Positions 1 through 12,088 of a DNA stretch of 64,000 nt are shown here, in pieces; within the stretch, counting starts at the first letter, position 1; every line of letters begins with the position of its first letter. Below the pieces are notes generated by a model. That model saw only the letters and a program-made list of their open reading frames with translations, did no database searches and was not told the DNA's origin. Source of the stretch: Pelobates cultripes. Its lineage: Eukaryota > Chordata > Amphibia > Anura > Pelobatidae. The translations under genes were made by a program, and so were the position numbers. Where the stretch lies: positions 267,293,726 through 267,357,725 of the forward strand of contig OW240913.1 in NCBI GenBank assembly GCA_933207985.1, given 5' to 3'.

Positions 1-3000
1 CCAAGAATCCACTATAAACGTAGTAACTTAGCATACTACAGTAACAACACCCAAAAGAAATCCAGAGGCGCTGCAATACTCATAGCCTCCACAGCCGCCT
101 TCACAGAAATGGGAGTTAGAACTGATCCCAGAGGCAGATTTGTCTTTGTAAAAGGAATGTACAATGGCACTTTGGTAACTCTGGCTAGCATCTATGTCCC
201 TAATGCAGACCAGACCTCCTACATACGATCATGTTTGACAAAGTTAGAGACATTTGCCGAGGGAGTAGTAGTGGTGGGCGGAGACTGGAATATGGTCCTT
301 GACCATTCAATCGACAGCTCTTCCACCACTACAGACACCAGACGACATCAAAGGAGGATGTTCACTAACGTGTTACACGCACACCAATTATCTGACTGCT
401 GGAGGATCATGCACCCTCAAGGCAGAGACTATTCGTACTATTCTCAGACAGCTAAAAGCTACTCCAGAATAGATATGTTCATGGTCAGCCATAGACACCT
501 CCCCATGGTCCAGGACGCATCCATAGGCAACATTACGTGGTCGGATCATGCCCCGATCCTCTTAACTCTCACACTACAGGATAGGTCCAGGCCTACTACA
601 CAGTGGCGCCTGAACGAAACCCTACTAGACGACCACAGAGTATTGGAGGATCTACGGCAGACTGTAGCGACCTACTTTAAGGAGAATAGTGGCACTGAGG
701 TGTCAGATCCTTGGGTGTGGGAGGCCCACAAGGGAGTCATCAGGGGTATACTTATTAAGTGGGGCGCACGACTTAAAAAAGAAAGGTCACACAAACTAGA
801 GGCGCTCACAGCAGATATAACAACAGCGGAGACCCGCCATAAACAAGACCCCACGAACGACAACCTCCAAAAATTAACAGCCCTACGACTTGAATTCCGA
901 ACCCTCCTGACTACTAGGGCATACAGATCTATCCAACTGACAAGGGGGACGTTCTACGCACAAGGAAATAGGAGTGGGAAACTTTTGGCTAGAGCCTTGA
1001 AAGCCAAACAGCAAAAGTCTTTCATAAATAAAATAGTGGGCGACTCAGGCAGACAGCACGACACCACGGAAGACATAGCTAAGGCGTTCACCACTTTTTA
1101 CGCTGATCTTTATAACTTGACCCCACCGACGACACAACCACATACCCTGTGGAACTACATTTCTGACAACATATCTTGCAGGATCCCAGTAGACCAGATC
1201 CATACACTGGACGAACCTTTTACACACGCAGAACTCCTCTCCACAATCAAAACACTCCCGAACGGTAAAAGCCCTGGTCCAGACGGACTGACAGCCAGAT
1301 ACTACCGAACCCTAAAACAAGAGCTAGCACCCCACTTCCTACGCACGCTGAATGGCCTTGCACTTGACTCCACACTGCCACCCCCGATGCTACGGGCATC
1401 CATTACCATCATCCCCAAGCCAGGCAAGGATCCCACAAGATGCGGTAGCTATCGACCCATATCGCTCATAAACCTAGACCTAAAACTAATGGCGAAAATG
1501 ATCGCCAATAGACTCAAGCCTCTTCTACCCAGCCTGGTCCACCCTGACCAGGCGGGCTTCGTGCCAGGTCGCGAGGCTAGGGACAACACCACGAAAATCC
1601 TAAATGTCATTCATGGAGCGCAGGTGACCAGGACACCGACCCTGCTGATGGCAATAGACGCCGAAAAGGCCTTTGACAGGGTAGACTGGACATACCTGTT
1701 CAGGGTCTTGGAGGCCTTGGGAGTGGGCCCTAGACTACGCAATTGGATTCAAGCCCTATATAGGGGACCCTCGGCCACCGTCAGGATAAATGGACAATTC
1801 TCCACCCCGTTTCCAATAAGCAACGGCACACGACAGGGCTGCCCTCTGTCGCCCCTCTTATTTGTTTTGGCTATGGAACCTTTCCTGAATGCAATCAGGA
1901 AACACGGTGAAATAAAGGGCTACCACCACCGAGGAGGGGAAGTGAAGGTGTCAGCCTTCGCGGACGACATCCTTTTCTCAATCACAGACCCCACCATCAC
2001 ACTACCACGAATCAACTCAGAGATACAAACCTTTAGCGCCCTCTCGAATTTTAAGATTAACACAGATAAGTGTGAGATTCTGGGGATCTCAGTCCCCCCA
2101 ACCCTACAAACACGACTCCAAAGGCTACACCCATTCCCCTGGGCTAGGACAGGACTGACCTACTTGGGTATAAAACTAGCTTGTTCCACAAGCAGCCAAT
2201 ACAGACTTAATTATCCCCCCCTCCTAGACGGCATCAAACGGGACCTCCTAAAATGGGATCTACCCCACTTCTCTTTGATAGGGCGGATCAGCATCATCAA
2301 GATGATGGTCCTCCCGAAACTACTATACCTCTTCCAGGCACTGCCTATCCCACTCCCGAGTACATTCTTCGCGCAAACACGCACATGCTTTACCAAATAC
2401 ATATGGGGCAATAAACCAGCGAGAATTGCCTACACTACATTGACCTCCTCTGCAGGCAGAGGCGGACTGGGCTTACCCAACCTCTACAAATATTATATAG
2501 CGGTGCTGTTTACCCGATTAAAAGAGTGGACCGACACCGCCAGGACCAAATCGTGGTACTCCCTGGAACAAAGCTTTGTCTCTGTCCCATTACACTCCCT
2601 GCCCTGGCAAACCTGCCACCCCACAGCGCACACCCCTACGAAACATCCATTAATACATAACATCCTGACTATATGGAGAAAGTATAAAGACATATGGGGA
2701 CTATCACCCGGCAAATCGCGGTTTTTCCCTATAGCGGCCAATCCTGATTTCCAAGGGGGCCACGGGGGCCCACTCCTTACCCGCCTCTTAGACTCCCCCA
2801 CCCCAAAGATAACAGAATTGATTGGGGGCAACCCACCCATTATACAGGCTATAAACAACCCACTTAGGCAAGACACACTCCTTGAGGTAATAGGAAGAGC
2901 ACAACTTAAGGCCTTCTTGAGAAGATCGGTCCTACCCCACTGGAGGCAGAGAGCAGACACACACTTTGAGACCCTTTGCGGCCCAGAGGGGGACCCAAAA

Positions 3001-3649
3001 CGCCCCTTATCCAAAATATACCACATTTTGCAAGACACCGGAAGGGAACCCACAACCTTATCATTCCAACAGAAATGGATGAAAGACCTCCGTATACACA
3101 TTTCTGACAAAGACTGGTCGAACATCTTAGAAACAGGCATCAAAACCCCGCTTAGCGTAGCACACAAGGAAGCATTTTATAAAAGGGTCACCCGATGGTA
3201 CAGAACCCCAGATAAGTTGCACTCAATCTGGCCGTCCATCAGCGGCTCGTGCTGGAGATGCTCCAATGGCCGCGGCGACATGGAACACATATGGTGGAGC
3301 TGCAGAGATCTCTCTCTGGTCTCTCATACTCTCAACCATCACAGAAATACTAAAACCACCATCACACCTATCCCCATCACAGATCCTACTAGGTTGGCCC
3401 CGCACATTCCCAGAGTCCCATAAACAACAATTACTACAACTCCTACTAGGGGAAGCCAATGCTCTTATCCCCCTATATTGGCGGACCACCACCGCACCTA
3501 CCAAAGAACAGTGGATACAGAGGGTAGATCACACAAGAGGCATGGAAGATATACACTGGTCAATGTTGGGGAAAAGACACATACATCTCCAAAGATGGAG
3601 CCCCTGGACGGAATACTGGGAGAAACCCTTGGGAGTGCAGGGAACTTAG
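1..3649 (+). pseudogene. L1 ORF2: endonuclease and reverse transcriptase, frameshifted near the C-terminus
   Basis: The reading frame is open from base 1 (no start visible) to TAA at 3421-3423, with the first Met at 109. Apurinic-type endonuclease motifs include GGDWNMVLD, SRIDMFMVS and the SDHAPI motif. RT motifs include NGKSPGPDGL, YRPISLIN, RQGCPLSPLLF and the catalytic FADD with Asp-Asp codons at 1963-1968. A zinc knuckle of the CWRC...DMEHIWWSC type follows. Around 3300-3320 the frame shifts by one base, and the true C-terminus continues in another frame to a stop at 3647-3649. It encodes nick-and-copy machinery for target-primed reverse transcription. With a single visible frameshift the copy is young but probably inactive. 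Confidence 0.88.
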
Positions 3650-4097
3650 ATGCCCTTAGAGTAACGCACCGAAGACCCAGGCATGTTGGCGACCTACAGC
3701 CCCAATTTGAGTCACCTTGGTAGACGCCGCTCAAGGCACACTCACTACTATATTAAGTTGATGTAAGAGGCAGGACACCCCTAGCCCCTACCCCTTCCCC
3801 TGTTTCATGCTCTCACCCACGGCCCGTTGCCGAACTTAGTTGCATACCGACCCTTCCGACGACCTATAACAAAGAGTGCCCCGTATCCGATTAAATAATA
3901 CAGGAATACACATATTATTAAAACCGCCCCAGGAACGATGCAGACATCACACCAAGGAACAAAATGATATGTGTAATAGCACGAACTGTTAGATGACCCT
4001 ATTGTGTATGCATTGAATGCCACCTATTTCTTTTTTCTGTATCCCATACACGTTTACTTTCGGAAATAAAGAAAAAGTGAAAAAAAAAAAAAAAAAA
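1..4097 (+). mobile_element. L1-clade non-LTR retrotransposon, 5' part outside window
   Basis: An ORF2-like coding region runs from the first base and is followed by a 3' UTR, AATAAA at 4065-4070 and an A-rich tail at 4080-4097. The endonuclease-RT-C-terminal zinc knuckle order is typical of L1. The left boundary is not visible, and I found no target-site duplication after the tail. Confidence 0.9.
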
Positions 4098-4530
4098 GAT
4101 CAGGCCTCTACGCTCTGCTGAAGACCTACGTCTAACCTCTGTCCGTACTCCTACCTCTGATGCTCGCCTTAAGGACTTCTCTAGGACTGCACCATTCCTA
4201 TAGAACACCCTTCCCCTCTCTGTTAGACTTTCACCCTGTCTTCCCTCCTTCAAAAAAATCTTTGAAAACTTACTCCTTCAGGAAAGCATATCAGTTAAAC
4301 TGTCAACAGCTTTCCTTCCCCGCACCCTGATTCCTCTCCTGCAACTGTCATCAAAACAAAACACCAAGCCCTTAGTAAATACTATCCTAGCAACCTACTT
4401 TTCTACCCTATCAACACTTTTTCTCTCACTATACCCCACTCCCTCTAGCATGTAAGCTCATTAATCAGGGCTCTCAACCCCTCTGTTCGTGTGTGTAATA
4501 TTTATTTTATTTGGAACTCAACTGCAGAAT
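4098..4530 (+). mobile_element. Rex1/L2-like LINE 3' fragment
   Basis: Degenerate translation resembles the ORF2 C-terminus of this clade (...FSRTAPF.NTLPLS then FKKIFEN/SLKTYSFRKAY). It is followed by the typical GTAAGCTCATTAATCAGGGC 3' UTR phrase. The matching 3' end, with TGTACAGCGCTGC and an (AAT)n tail, lies at about 5375-5450. The element therefore seems to have been split by an insertion of about 0.85 kb. Confidence 0.5.
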
Positions 4531-4539
4531 TTTCTAATT

Positions 4540-5370
4540 GCAGTAACTATTAGTTTTACCTCCTTTTGTACTGATGTGGAGGAGAGGTTACTGTAGCTTT
4601 AAACCCTCAAGCAGGATGTTAATTGTGAGTAAAGAATAAGCCAATGGAGATTTGCACAAGCCAAATAGTCCCAATTTAGAAATAGTGCAGAAAAATATGC
4701 AGAGTTAGGTTCAGCTTAATTATGATAGAATAATTGCAAGCAAGATTATCAATGAGGCAAGACAGAATTGCAGCTAGGAATAATTTGATTGTTGGAAGAA
4801 GAATTTAGCCTTAGAAGCAGTTCCTTATGTATAACAGAGAATAACTTGAGAGAATGACACAGTAATGAGTCTTTGGAAACAGTCTCTTATTAGTAACAGA
4901 GAGTAGCTTGATTGTAGAAACAATTACTTAGCTTAAGAGGCAGTTCTGGAACTGAAGCGGTTAATTACATCCAATGGTAGTGAAGAGGGGTAGAAGTCCG
5001 TTTAGCAAGCCGAGGTCAAGGAGTGGAGAAGGTAGAAGTCCGTTTAGCAAGCCGAGGTCAAGGAGTGGAGAAGGTAGAAGTCCGTTTAGCAAGCCGAGGT
5101 CAAGGAGTGGAGAAGGAGGGTAGTCGTCCCAGAACGTTATTTGGTACACACAGGATCAAGATAGAGCAGCTGATAAGTTTTGCAGGCACCTGTGCAAATA
5201 ATCCAGCCCTTTGAATCTGGCGCGGTCTTCCTAAGTAGCGTGGAAGGACCGCGTCAGAAAAAGGGGCGGGGCTAAGCTCCGTGAACCCGGAAGTGGGTTC
5301 CTACGGCGAAATGCATGTCAGGCTACACCTGACAGTGTGTATCCAACTCATCTGGATACAAATACGTGTC
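4540..5370. other. Insertion-like segment of unknown type splitting the LINE
   Basis: This non-coding segment lies between the two LINE parts and includes a 3x42-bp tandem repeat and a GC-rich end. It could be a solo LTR, but no clear ends or duplication are visible. Confidence 0.35.
4989..5114. repeat. Three perfect 42-bp tandem repeats
   Basis: Units at 4989-5030, 5031-5072 and 5073-5114 all start GGTAGAAGTCCGTTTAGCAA. They look identical by eye, which points to recent expansion. Confidence 0.9.
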
Positions 5371-5374
5371 TGTT

Positions 5375-5450
5375 GGTCTACCCATTGTACAGCGCTGCAA
5401 AATATGCTTGCGCTTTATAAATAATAATAATAATAATATTATAATAGTTA
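5375..5450 (+). mobile_element. LINE 3' terminus with (AAT)n tail
   Basis: CCATTGTACAGCGCTGC then GCGCTTTATAAATAATAAT is the characteristic end of Rex1/L2-like elements in fish and frogs. It is probably the terminus of the 4098-4530 fragment. Confidence 0.5.
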
Positions 5451-6686
5451 CAAGTGTAATACAGAGTTTGGCCACAAGATGCCGCCAAATTATTATTTTT
5501 TGACAGTAAACTGCAAAAAAATTTTATTCAATAAGAAAAAAAAATTGAAGCAGATAACCCTACATTCATATTTTTAGATAGAAAATATTCTCCTCAGAAT
5601 TTTCTTTTAGAACTAAAATAAATTTTAAAAAAATAACTAAGTATAAATAAATAAGCAAATTGCCCATTGGCCAAGTTGCTTTAGTGACAGGGACCTGCTA
5701 TTGGAGTGGGGACTGTCATTAGGGCATTTTTGAGTGTTAGACAGGGCAGGCAGGATCTGAGGTGCCTGTTTAATGTTTATTAACACTAAAGTAAGGCAGG
5801 CATCTCTTCAAACATAGCCCTGAGCACCTGCCTTGCAAAGGCTTCTCATTGAGCTGTAATACAACTCATTGAGAAGTATGTGACTGGACAGCCACAGAAA
5901 ATACAGATTGTTAGTTATAGGTTGATGCTACTTTATAGTATTAACTGTTTTTTCCTACACAAGCTGCTCAGTATTCCCCTATGGCATTTCCTGCCTGGTT
6001 CAGTAATAAATCGTACTCCAGAGGAGTTAAGTTTTCCTATACACAAACCACTTCAATTCATCCCACAGATCACACAAGAGGTCCCCAGGGAAATTAAGAG
6101 TGAGGAGGATTGCAGTGCTGCCAGCCACTGAGGACAAAAGTCTGAGAAATGTCTACATGAAGCTGTTGGTCAATCATTCGCCTCACTAGTTATTATCCCA
6201 TTTATTAGACAGGCAGTGACACAAGGTCTCAAAGAAGTAACACAAACTCATGAGAGACCTAGAGCTAGCCACGCTGATTAGCCTGGAATATCCTCAGAGG
6301 AAGAAATGTTCAGGAGGATACATCTGCAGCAGAGGATTAAGATGAGGCAGCAGAGGAATTAGATAACAAACACTTTGGCACCTTTATCTCTGCAGTACTA
6401 AAAATGGAAGATCCCATTTCAGAGGAATCGTCCTCCAAGAAACACTTTGGGAATCCAAAGATTTATCTCCCCTCTACGCAAGATTAAAAAGGAAGTAATC
6501 TCTGAAGAATGGAATAATGTAGAGAAAAGGGTCAATCAGAGCTGGATTTCTAGGCTGTACCTATCAAGAAAGAGGTCTCCTCAACATGGTTAGTCAACTG
6601 TAAAGTAGACTCAGTGGCCAAAAGAACAACTTTACTAGTAAACAATGTGGGAATCTAAAAAGATACTATGGAGAAATGTATACAGG
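5451..6686. other. Old interspersed repeat DNA, possible retroelement remnant
   Basis: No intact gene is present. A short open stretch (5880-6131) is not recognised. Bases 5778-6014 recur at 9527-9763. Phrases around 6400-6540 could be degenerate gag of the DIRS-like element seen at 11380-11690, but this is weak. Confidence 0.3.
5778..6014. repeat. 237-bp block duplicated at 9527-9763
   Basis: The alignment to 9527-9763 is gap-free with a constant offset of 3749. I see three mismatches by eye. Confidence 0.9.
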
Positions 6687-7428
6687 TGTCATGATCTTGT
6701 GCAGGTCAGGTAAGAGACTTATGACAGGGTTAACGTTTGACTGTTTATTGGAGTCTTTAAACATATTTACACACAATAAGTATATTTAGCAAAAGAGGGA
6801 AGTAAGTAAAGAAGTGAGAACAGAAAGAGATTTAGGTAAATGTTATCAGGAAAATCTATATGGAAATTATAGGAAGGTTGAGGGAGATCCTATAAATGGA
6901 ATTATAAGAAAAGGTAGAGAGAGATCCTATAAACGAAATTATAGGCAAGAGTGCGAGAACAGAAATAAAGGAGTTTAGGTAATAAGCCCTAGCCAGGTTG
7001 TTTACAAGATATAGTTAAATAATAAGAAAACCTATAGATAAAAATATAGGTTAAATAGAAAGTCGGGTAAAACAGAAAAGAACAATAAGGTTTCAGGATT
7101 GCAAGTAAAATATAGTGGTTTAGCGAATCAGTCCCTTATTGGAAGGAGTACTGAATTTTAAGGAAAATGATAACATGCAATAATGGTTATTGTCGTAGTC
7201 CAGGTTGGTAGAATGCGGGTTGGCAATAAAGCAGGTTGATAGCTTTATTCAGGTTGGTTTGAAGCAGATAATAAAGCAGATTGGTAATAATGCAGGATTG
7301 TAGAGCAGTTCAGATTGGAATTATGTAGGTTTGTAACAGAAGTTGGTAATGTAGATCATGTAGGAAAATAATAATCTTGGAAGAGTAGATTAGGTTGGTT
7401 TACAGCAGAATGTTAACAAAGTAGGCAA
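6687..7428. other. Purine/A-rich non-coding DNA, possible LTR
   Basis: Short degenerate repeats (ATCCTATAAA, GGAAATTATAGG) and many TAGGTTGGT-like words occur. No gene and no certain termini are seen. Similar DNA continues after the hAT element at 10626. Confidence 0.3.
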
Positions 7429-7587
7429 TAGGGATCGACCAATATTGATTTTTTAGAGCCGGTACCGATACTGATAATCTGTGAACTTTCAGGCCGATAG
7501 CCGATAACTTGCCTATATTCTGTACATTTACCATTTTGAAAAAATAAACTATTTCTAAAGGTAAATGCACAAAATATACATGCCACA

Positions 7588-7874
7588 TGTAGTGGATGCA
7601 GTGTGTTTAGACAGGGGAGCTGTGTGTGCGTGTGTAGTGGATGCAGTGTGTGTTTGTGTAGTGTGTATATAATGAATGCAGGGTGTGTTTGTGTAGTGTG
7701 TATAGTGAATGCAGTGAGTGTGTAGTGTGTATAATGAATTCAGTGAGTGTTTGTGTAGTGTGTATATATATATATAGTGAATGTAGTGTGCGTAAAGTGA
7801 ATGCAGTGTGTGTAGTGTGTGTATAGTGAATGCAGTGTGCATAAAGTGAATGCAGTGTGTTTGTGTAGTGTGTG
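7588..7874. repeat. TG-rich minisatellite, left part
   Basis: Degenerate units of the type GTGTGTAGTGTGTATAATGAATGCA occur. The array continues after the transposon, so it was split by the Tc1 insertion. Confidence 0.85.
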
Positions 7875-7876
7875 TA

Positions 7877-9440
7877 CAGGGAGTGCAGAATTATTAGGCA
7901 AATGAGTATTTTGACCACATCATCCTCTTTATGCATGTTGTCTTACTCCAAGCTGTATAGGCTCGAAAGCCTACTACCAATTAAGCATATTAGGTGATGT
8001 GCATCTCTGTAATGAGAAGGGGTGTGGTCTAATGACATCAACACCCTATATCAGGTGTGCATAATTATTAGGCAACTTCCTTTCCTTTGGCAAAATGGGT
8101 CAAAAGAAGGACTTGACAGGCTCAGAAAAGTCAAAAAATAGTGAGATATCTTGCAGAGGGATGCAGCACTCTTAAAATTGCAAAGCTTCTGAAGCGTGAT
8201 CATCGAACAATCAAGCGTTTCATTCAAAATAGTCAACAGGGTCGCAAGAAGCGTGTGGAAAAACCAAGGCGCAAAATAACTGCCCATGAACTGAGAAAAG
8301 TCAAGCGTGCAGCTGCCACGATGCCACTTGCCACCAGTTTGGCCATATTTCAGAGCTGCAACATCACTGGAGTGCCCAAAAGCACAAGGTGTGCAATACT
8401 CAGAGACATGGCCAAGGTAAGAAAGGCTGAAAGACGACCACCACTGAACAAGACACACAAGCTGAAACGCCAAGACTGGGCCAAGAAATATCTCAAGACT
8501 GATTTTTCTAAGGTTTTATGGACTGATGAAATGAGAGTGAGTCTTGATGGGCCAGATGGATGGACCCGTGGCTGGATTGGTAAAGGGCAGAGAGCTCCAG
8601 TCCGACTCAGACGCCAGCAAGGTGGAGGTGGAGTTCTGGTTTGGGCTGGTATCATCAAAGATGAGCTTGTGGGGCCTTTTCGGGTTGAGGATGGAGTCAA
8701 GCTCAACTCCCAGTCCTACTGCCAGTTCCTGAAAGACACCTTCTTCAAGCAGTGGTACAGGAAGAAGTCTGCATCCTTCAAGAAAAACATGATTTTCATG
8801 CAGGACAATGCTCCATCACACGCGTCCAAGTACTCCACAGCATGGCTGGCAAGAAAGGGTATAAAAGAAGAAAATCTGATGACATGGCCTCCTTGTTCAC
8901 CTGATCTGAACCCCATTGAGAACCTGTGGTCCATCATCAAATGTGAGATTTACAAGGAGGGAAAACAGTACACCTCTCTGAACAGTGTCTGGGAGGCTGT
9001 GGTTGCTGCTGCACGCAATGTTGATGGTGTACAGATCAAAACACTGACAGAATCCATGGATGGCAGGCTTTTGAGTGTCCTTGCAAAGAAAGGTGGCTAT
9101 ATTGGTCACTGATTTGTTTTTGTTTTGTTTTTGAATGTCAGAAATGTATATTTATGAATGTTGAGATGTTATATTGGTTTCACTGGTAATAATAAATAAT
9201 TGAAATGGGTATATATTTGTTTTTTGTTAAGTTGCCTAATAATTATGCACAGTAATAGTCACCTGCACACACAGATATCCCCCTAACATAGCTAAAACTA
9301 AAAACAAACTAAAAACTACTTCCAAAAATATTCAGCTTTGATATTAATGAGTTTTTTGGGTTCATTGAGAACATGGTTGTTGTTCAATAATAAAATGAAT
9401 CCTCAAAAATACAACTTGCCTAATAATTCTGCACTCCCTG
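7877..9440 (+). mobile_element. Tc1/mariner DD37E transposon, near-complete
   Basis: The 1564-bp element is flanked by TA (7875-7876 and 9441-9442). The outer terminal repeats match perfectly for 25 bp, beginning CAGGGAGTGCAGAATTATTA. A second, inner 20-bp inverted pair lies at 8057-8076 and 9231-9250 (GTGCATAATTATTAGGCAAC), giving IR/DR-type ends of about 200 and 210 bp. Confidence 0.95.
8095..9112 (+). pseudogene. Tc1/mariner transposase, DD37E, single frameshift near N-terminus
   Basis: The open frame 8141-9112 encodes 323 residues. It has an N-terminal helix-turn-helix (STLKIAKLLKRDHRTIKRFI), WTDE with the first catalytic Asp, FMQDNAPSH with the second, and CSPDLNPIENLW with the Glu. I count 37 residues between the second Asp and the Glu, hence DD37E rather than DD34E. 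The natural start is probably ATG at 8095 (MGQKKDLT...), in another frame. One extra A in the A-run near 8131-8137 breaks the frame. Without it the protein would be about 339 residues, the normal length. It would bind the terminal repeats and cut and paste at TA. Confidence 0.92.
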
Positions 9441-9442
9441 TA

Positions 9443-10190
9443 TATAATGAATGCAGAGTGTGTGTGTTTGTATAGTGTGTGTATATAATGCAGAGTGTCT
9501 GTGTGTTTGTGTAGTGTGTGTATATATATTAACACTAAAGTAAGGCAGGCATCTCTTCAAACATAGCCCAGAGCACCTGCCTTGCAAAGGCTTCTCATTG
9601 AGCTGTAATACAACTCATTGAGAAGTATATGACTGGACAGCCCCAGAAAATACAGATTGTTAGTTATAGGTTGATGCTACTTTATAGTATTAACTGTTTT
9701 TTCCTACACAAGCTGCTCAGTATTCCCCTATGGCATTTCCTGCCTGGTTCAGTAATAAATCGTGTGTGTTTGTGTAGTATGTGTATATAATGCAGTGCGT
9801 GTAGTGTGTGTTTATAATGCAGTGTGTGTGTATATAATGCAGAGTTGGTGTGTTTGTGTAGTGTGTGTATATAATGCAGAGTGTGTGTGTAGTGTGTGTA
9901 TATAATGCAGAGTGTGTGTAGTGTGTATATAATGCAGAGTGTGTGTGTGTGCTTATAGTGTGTGCATATAATGAATGCAGTGTGTGTGTGTGTTTGTATA
10001 GTGTGTTTGTGTAAAATGGGCGGGAGGGGTGGCATTTTTTATTTTAATTTTATTTTGTATATAATGCAGAGTGTGTGTGAAGTGTGTATATAATGCAGAG
10101 TGTGTGTGTGTGCTTATAGTGTGTGCATATAATGAATGCAGTGTGTGTGTGTGTTTGTATAGTGTGTTTGTGTAAAATGGGCGGGAGGGG
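9443..10190. repeat. TG-rich minisatellite, right part
   Basis: This continues the 7588 array with GTGTGTATATAATGCAGAG units, interrupted by the 237-bp block. The segment at about 10070-10200 repeats 9917-10050 almost exactly (...AAAATGGGCGGGAGGGGTGG). Confidence 0.85.
9527..9763. repeat. Copy of 5778-6014 inside the minisatellite
   Basis: The block begins and ends abruptly within TG-repeat DNA. It has no obvious terminal repeats, tail or target duplication. Confidence 0.9.
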
Positions 10191-10332
10191 TGGCATTTTT
10201 TATTTTAATTTTATTTTTAATATTTATATATAGTTTTATTTATTTTTGTGTCCCCCCTCCCTGCTTGTTACCTGGCCTTGGAGGGGGGCTATGGCAGTCT
10301 CTGGTGGTCTAGTGGCATGTATTGAGCAGTGG

Positions 10333-10500
10333 GGGGCTGGCAGCAAGCTGTTACTTACCTTCCCAGCAGCTCCTCCAGCTCTCCTGTGTTAATCTCGCGG
10401 TCTGTGGAGCGTTGCCATGGTAAGCCGCGGGACTCACGAGATTTACACAGGGAGCTGGAGGAGCTACTGGGAAGGTAAGTATCAGCTTGCTGCCGGCTCC
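10333..10500. repeat. GC-rich hairpin with GTTGCCATGGTAA centre
   Basis: Arms such as CTTACCTTCCCAGCAGCTCC and the complement GGAGCTACTGGGAAGGTAAG face each other around 10412. It is preceded by GGTGGTCTAGTGG. Related hairpins occur at 34975-35170 and 48566-48800. Confidence 0.8.
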
Positions 10501-10625
10501 CCAGGACCGCCGGGCTTGTAATGGGCCCCGCGGTCCTGGTATGTATTATCAGCAATATCGGTATCTCTATTGGTAATACTGATAATATTAGTAAAACCGA
10601 TAATCGGTCGATTCCTAGTAGGAAA

Positions 10626-11379
10626 GATTACAGGAGCCAGGAACAGAAGTCTTTCTGGATGACCATCAACTTCAATGTAAAGGCAATGTAGTAAGTAGGG
10701 TGTAGCCTTTTGTAGGTTAGTAATTAGTCCAGGCAGGTGGGAATGTATCAAGGTAAATTCTGAGTTAGTGGTTAGGGAGACAACTAGTGGTGGAGAGCTG
10801 GAACTTATTGTAACACATTAAAAGAAAATAAACATAAACGTGGTTATCAGGATAGGCTAATCTCTGCATACCCAATCTTAATACTATGAAACAGTGGATA
10901 ATCGTAATGGAAAATTACATCAGAGAATGAGTATCCAGATCCAATCTTTCAATCCAGATCCAAGTCAGAGGTGAAATGCCAACCAAGACTGACATTCCTT
11001 TCCAGACTCGAGGCAGCATAGACCAGGAAAGGAAACTTACATGTGCCAATCCTGAAGAAACAACCAGTCATACAGTCACGGAGGCAGATCTAGCAGTATC
11101 TCTTCCAAACAAAATAAGTTATGATGGACACTTGACCCAACCTGCAAAAGTAGATGCCAGACTTCTATAGTTTTTGGGACCCAAACATTTAACCTCCTCG
11201 GTGATGAAGACCATTCAGAAGGATATCTCATAAGTCTCAAATCAGTCCCTCCAAGTTGTTATTTTTCAGATCATATCTTCTGGCAGACAAATAAAAAAAA
11301 ATAGAGGCACAGGAAGACTCAATTTCCTCTCTTCTACATCATCAAGTGATAATTCCAATTCCAGATTAAAAGAATTCAA
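10626..11379. other. Non-coding interspersed DNA
   Basis: It continues the DNA left of the hAT element. A short open stretch at 10976-11170 resembles nothing I recognise and may be part of the DIRS-like remnant that follows. Confidence 0.3.
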
Positions 11380-11690
11380 GGGGTTCTTCTCCAGACATGT
11401 CCCAGCACTTAAGACTCTGTATGTACACAATCTCAGCAAGCTTATATGAGCTAAAAAAAATCAAGATGGAATCTTTTAAACTCTCTCAAAAATGTGGTAA
11501 ATCCAAATGCCTTGATGATTTTAGTGGACCTCGGATATGCCTATTTCCATATCCTCATTTTCCCAGATCAGCAGAAATATATGAGGTTTGCCATAGGTCC
11601 AGCACTCAACCAATTCAGGGCAATATCATTTAGACTCAAAACAGCACCAAAAGTATTCTCAAAGAATTATTATTGCTAGAATTTATCATG
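11380..11690 (+). pseudogene. DIRS-like reverse transcriptase fragment
   Basis: Broken frames read IKMESFKLS..., then L-YAYFHILIFPDQQKYMRFAI and QFRAISFRLKTAPKVFSKN. This matches the tyrosine-recombinase retrotransposon RT pattern DL.DAYFH.PI...QK.LRFA....F.A.PFGL..AP..F. Several stops and frameshifts mark it as dead. No recombinase is visible. Confidence 0.55.
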
Positions 11691-12088
11691 ATCCAGGGAA
11701 TAATCATTTACCACTACCTGTGGCCATCTTGATATTGGGTAAGAGCAAAGACTTCTGGAGAGCCACCATTTGAGACCTTGGACATACTTAGTTACATAGT
11801 TACATAGCTGAAAAGAGACTTGCGTCCATCAAGTTCAGCCTTCCTCACATTTGTTTTTTGCTGTTGATCCAAAAGAAGGCAAAAAACCCAGTTTGAAGCA
11901 CTTCCAATTTTGCAACAAGCTAGGAAAAAAATTTCCTTTTTGACCCCAGAATGGCAGTCAGATTTATCCTTGGATCAAGCAGTTATTACCCTGCATTGAA
12001 AGATTATATCCTTGAATATTCTGTTTTTGCAAGTATGCATCTAGTAGCTGTTTGAACATCTGCATGCACTCTGATAAAACCCACTTCT

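Larger units (their letters stand above)
7429..10617. mobile_element. Non-autonomous hAT-type element with 8-bp target duplication
   Basis: The ends are TAGGGATCGACC at the left and GGTCGATTCCTA at the right (imperfect inverted repeats). They are flanked by GTAGGCAA (7421-7428) and GTAGGAAA (10618-10625), an 8-bp duplication with one mismatch. Inside are a TG-rich minisatellite, a nested Tc1/mariner, a copied 237-bp block and a GC-rich hairpin. No hAT transposase is present. Confidence 0.8.

Noticed and set aside
2493..3167. 224-aa minus-strand ORF
   Set aside because: It is antisense to L1 ORF2, with no family features; a shadow frame.
7555..7936. Overlapping minus-strand frames of about 95-109 aa
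   Set aside because: They translate the TG minisatellite (His-Tyr-Thr repeats) and are not genes.
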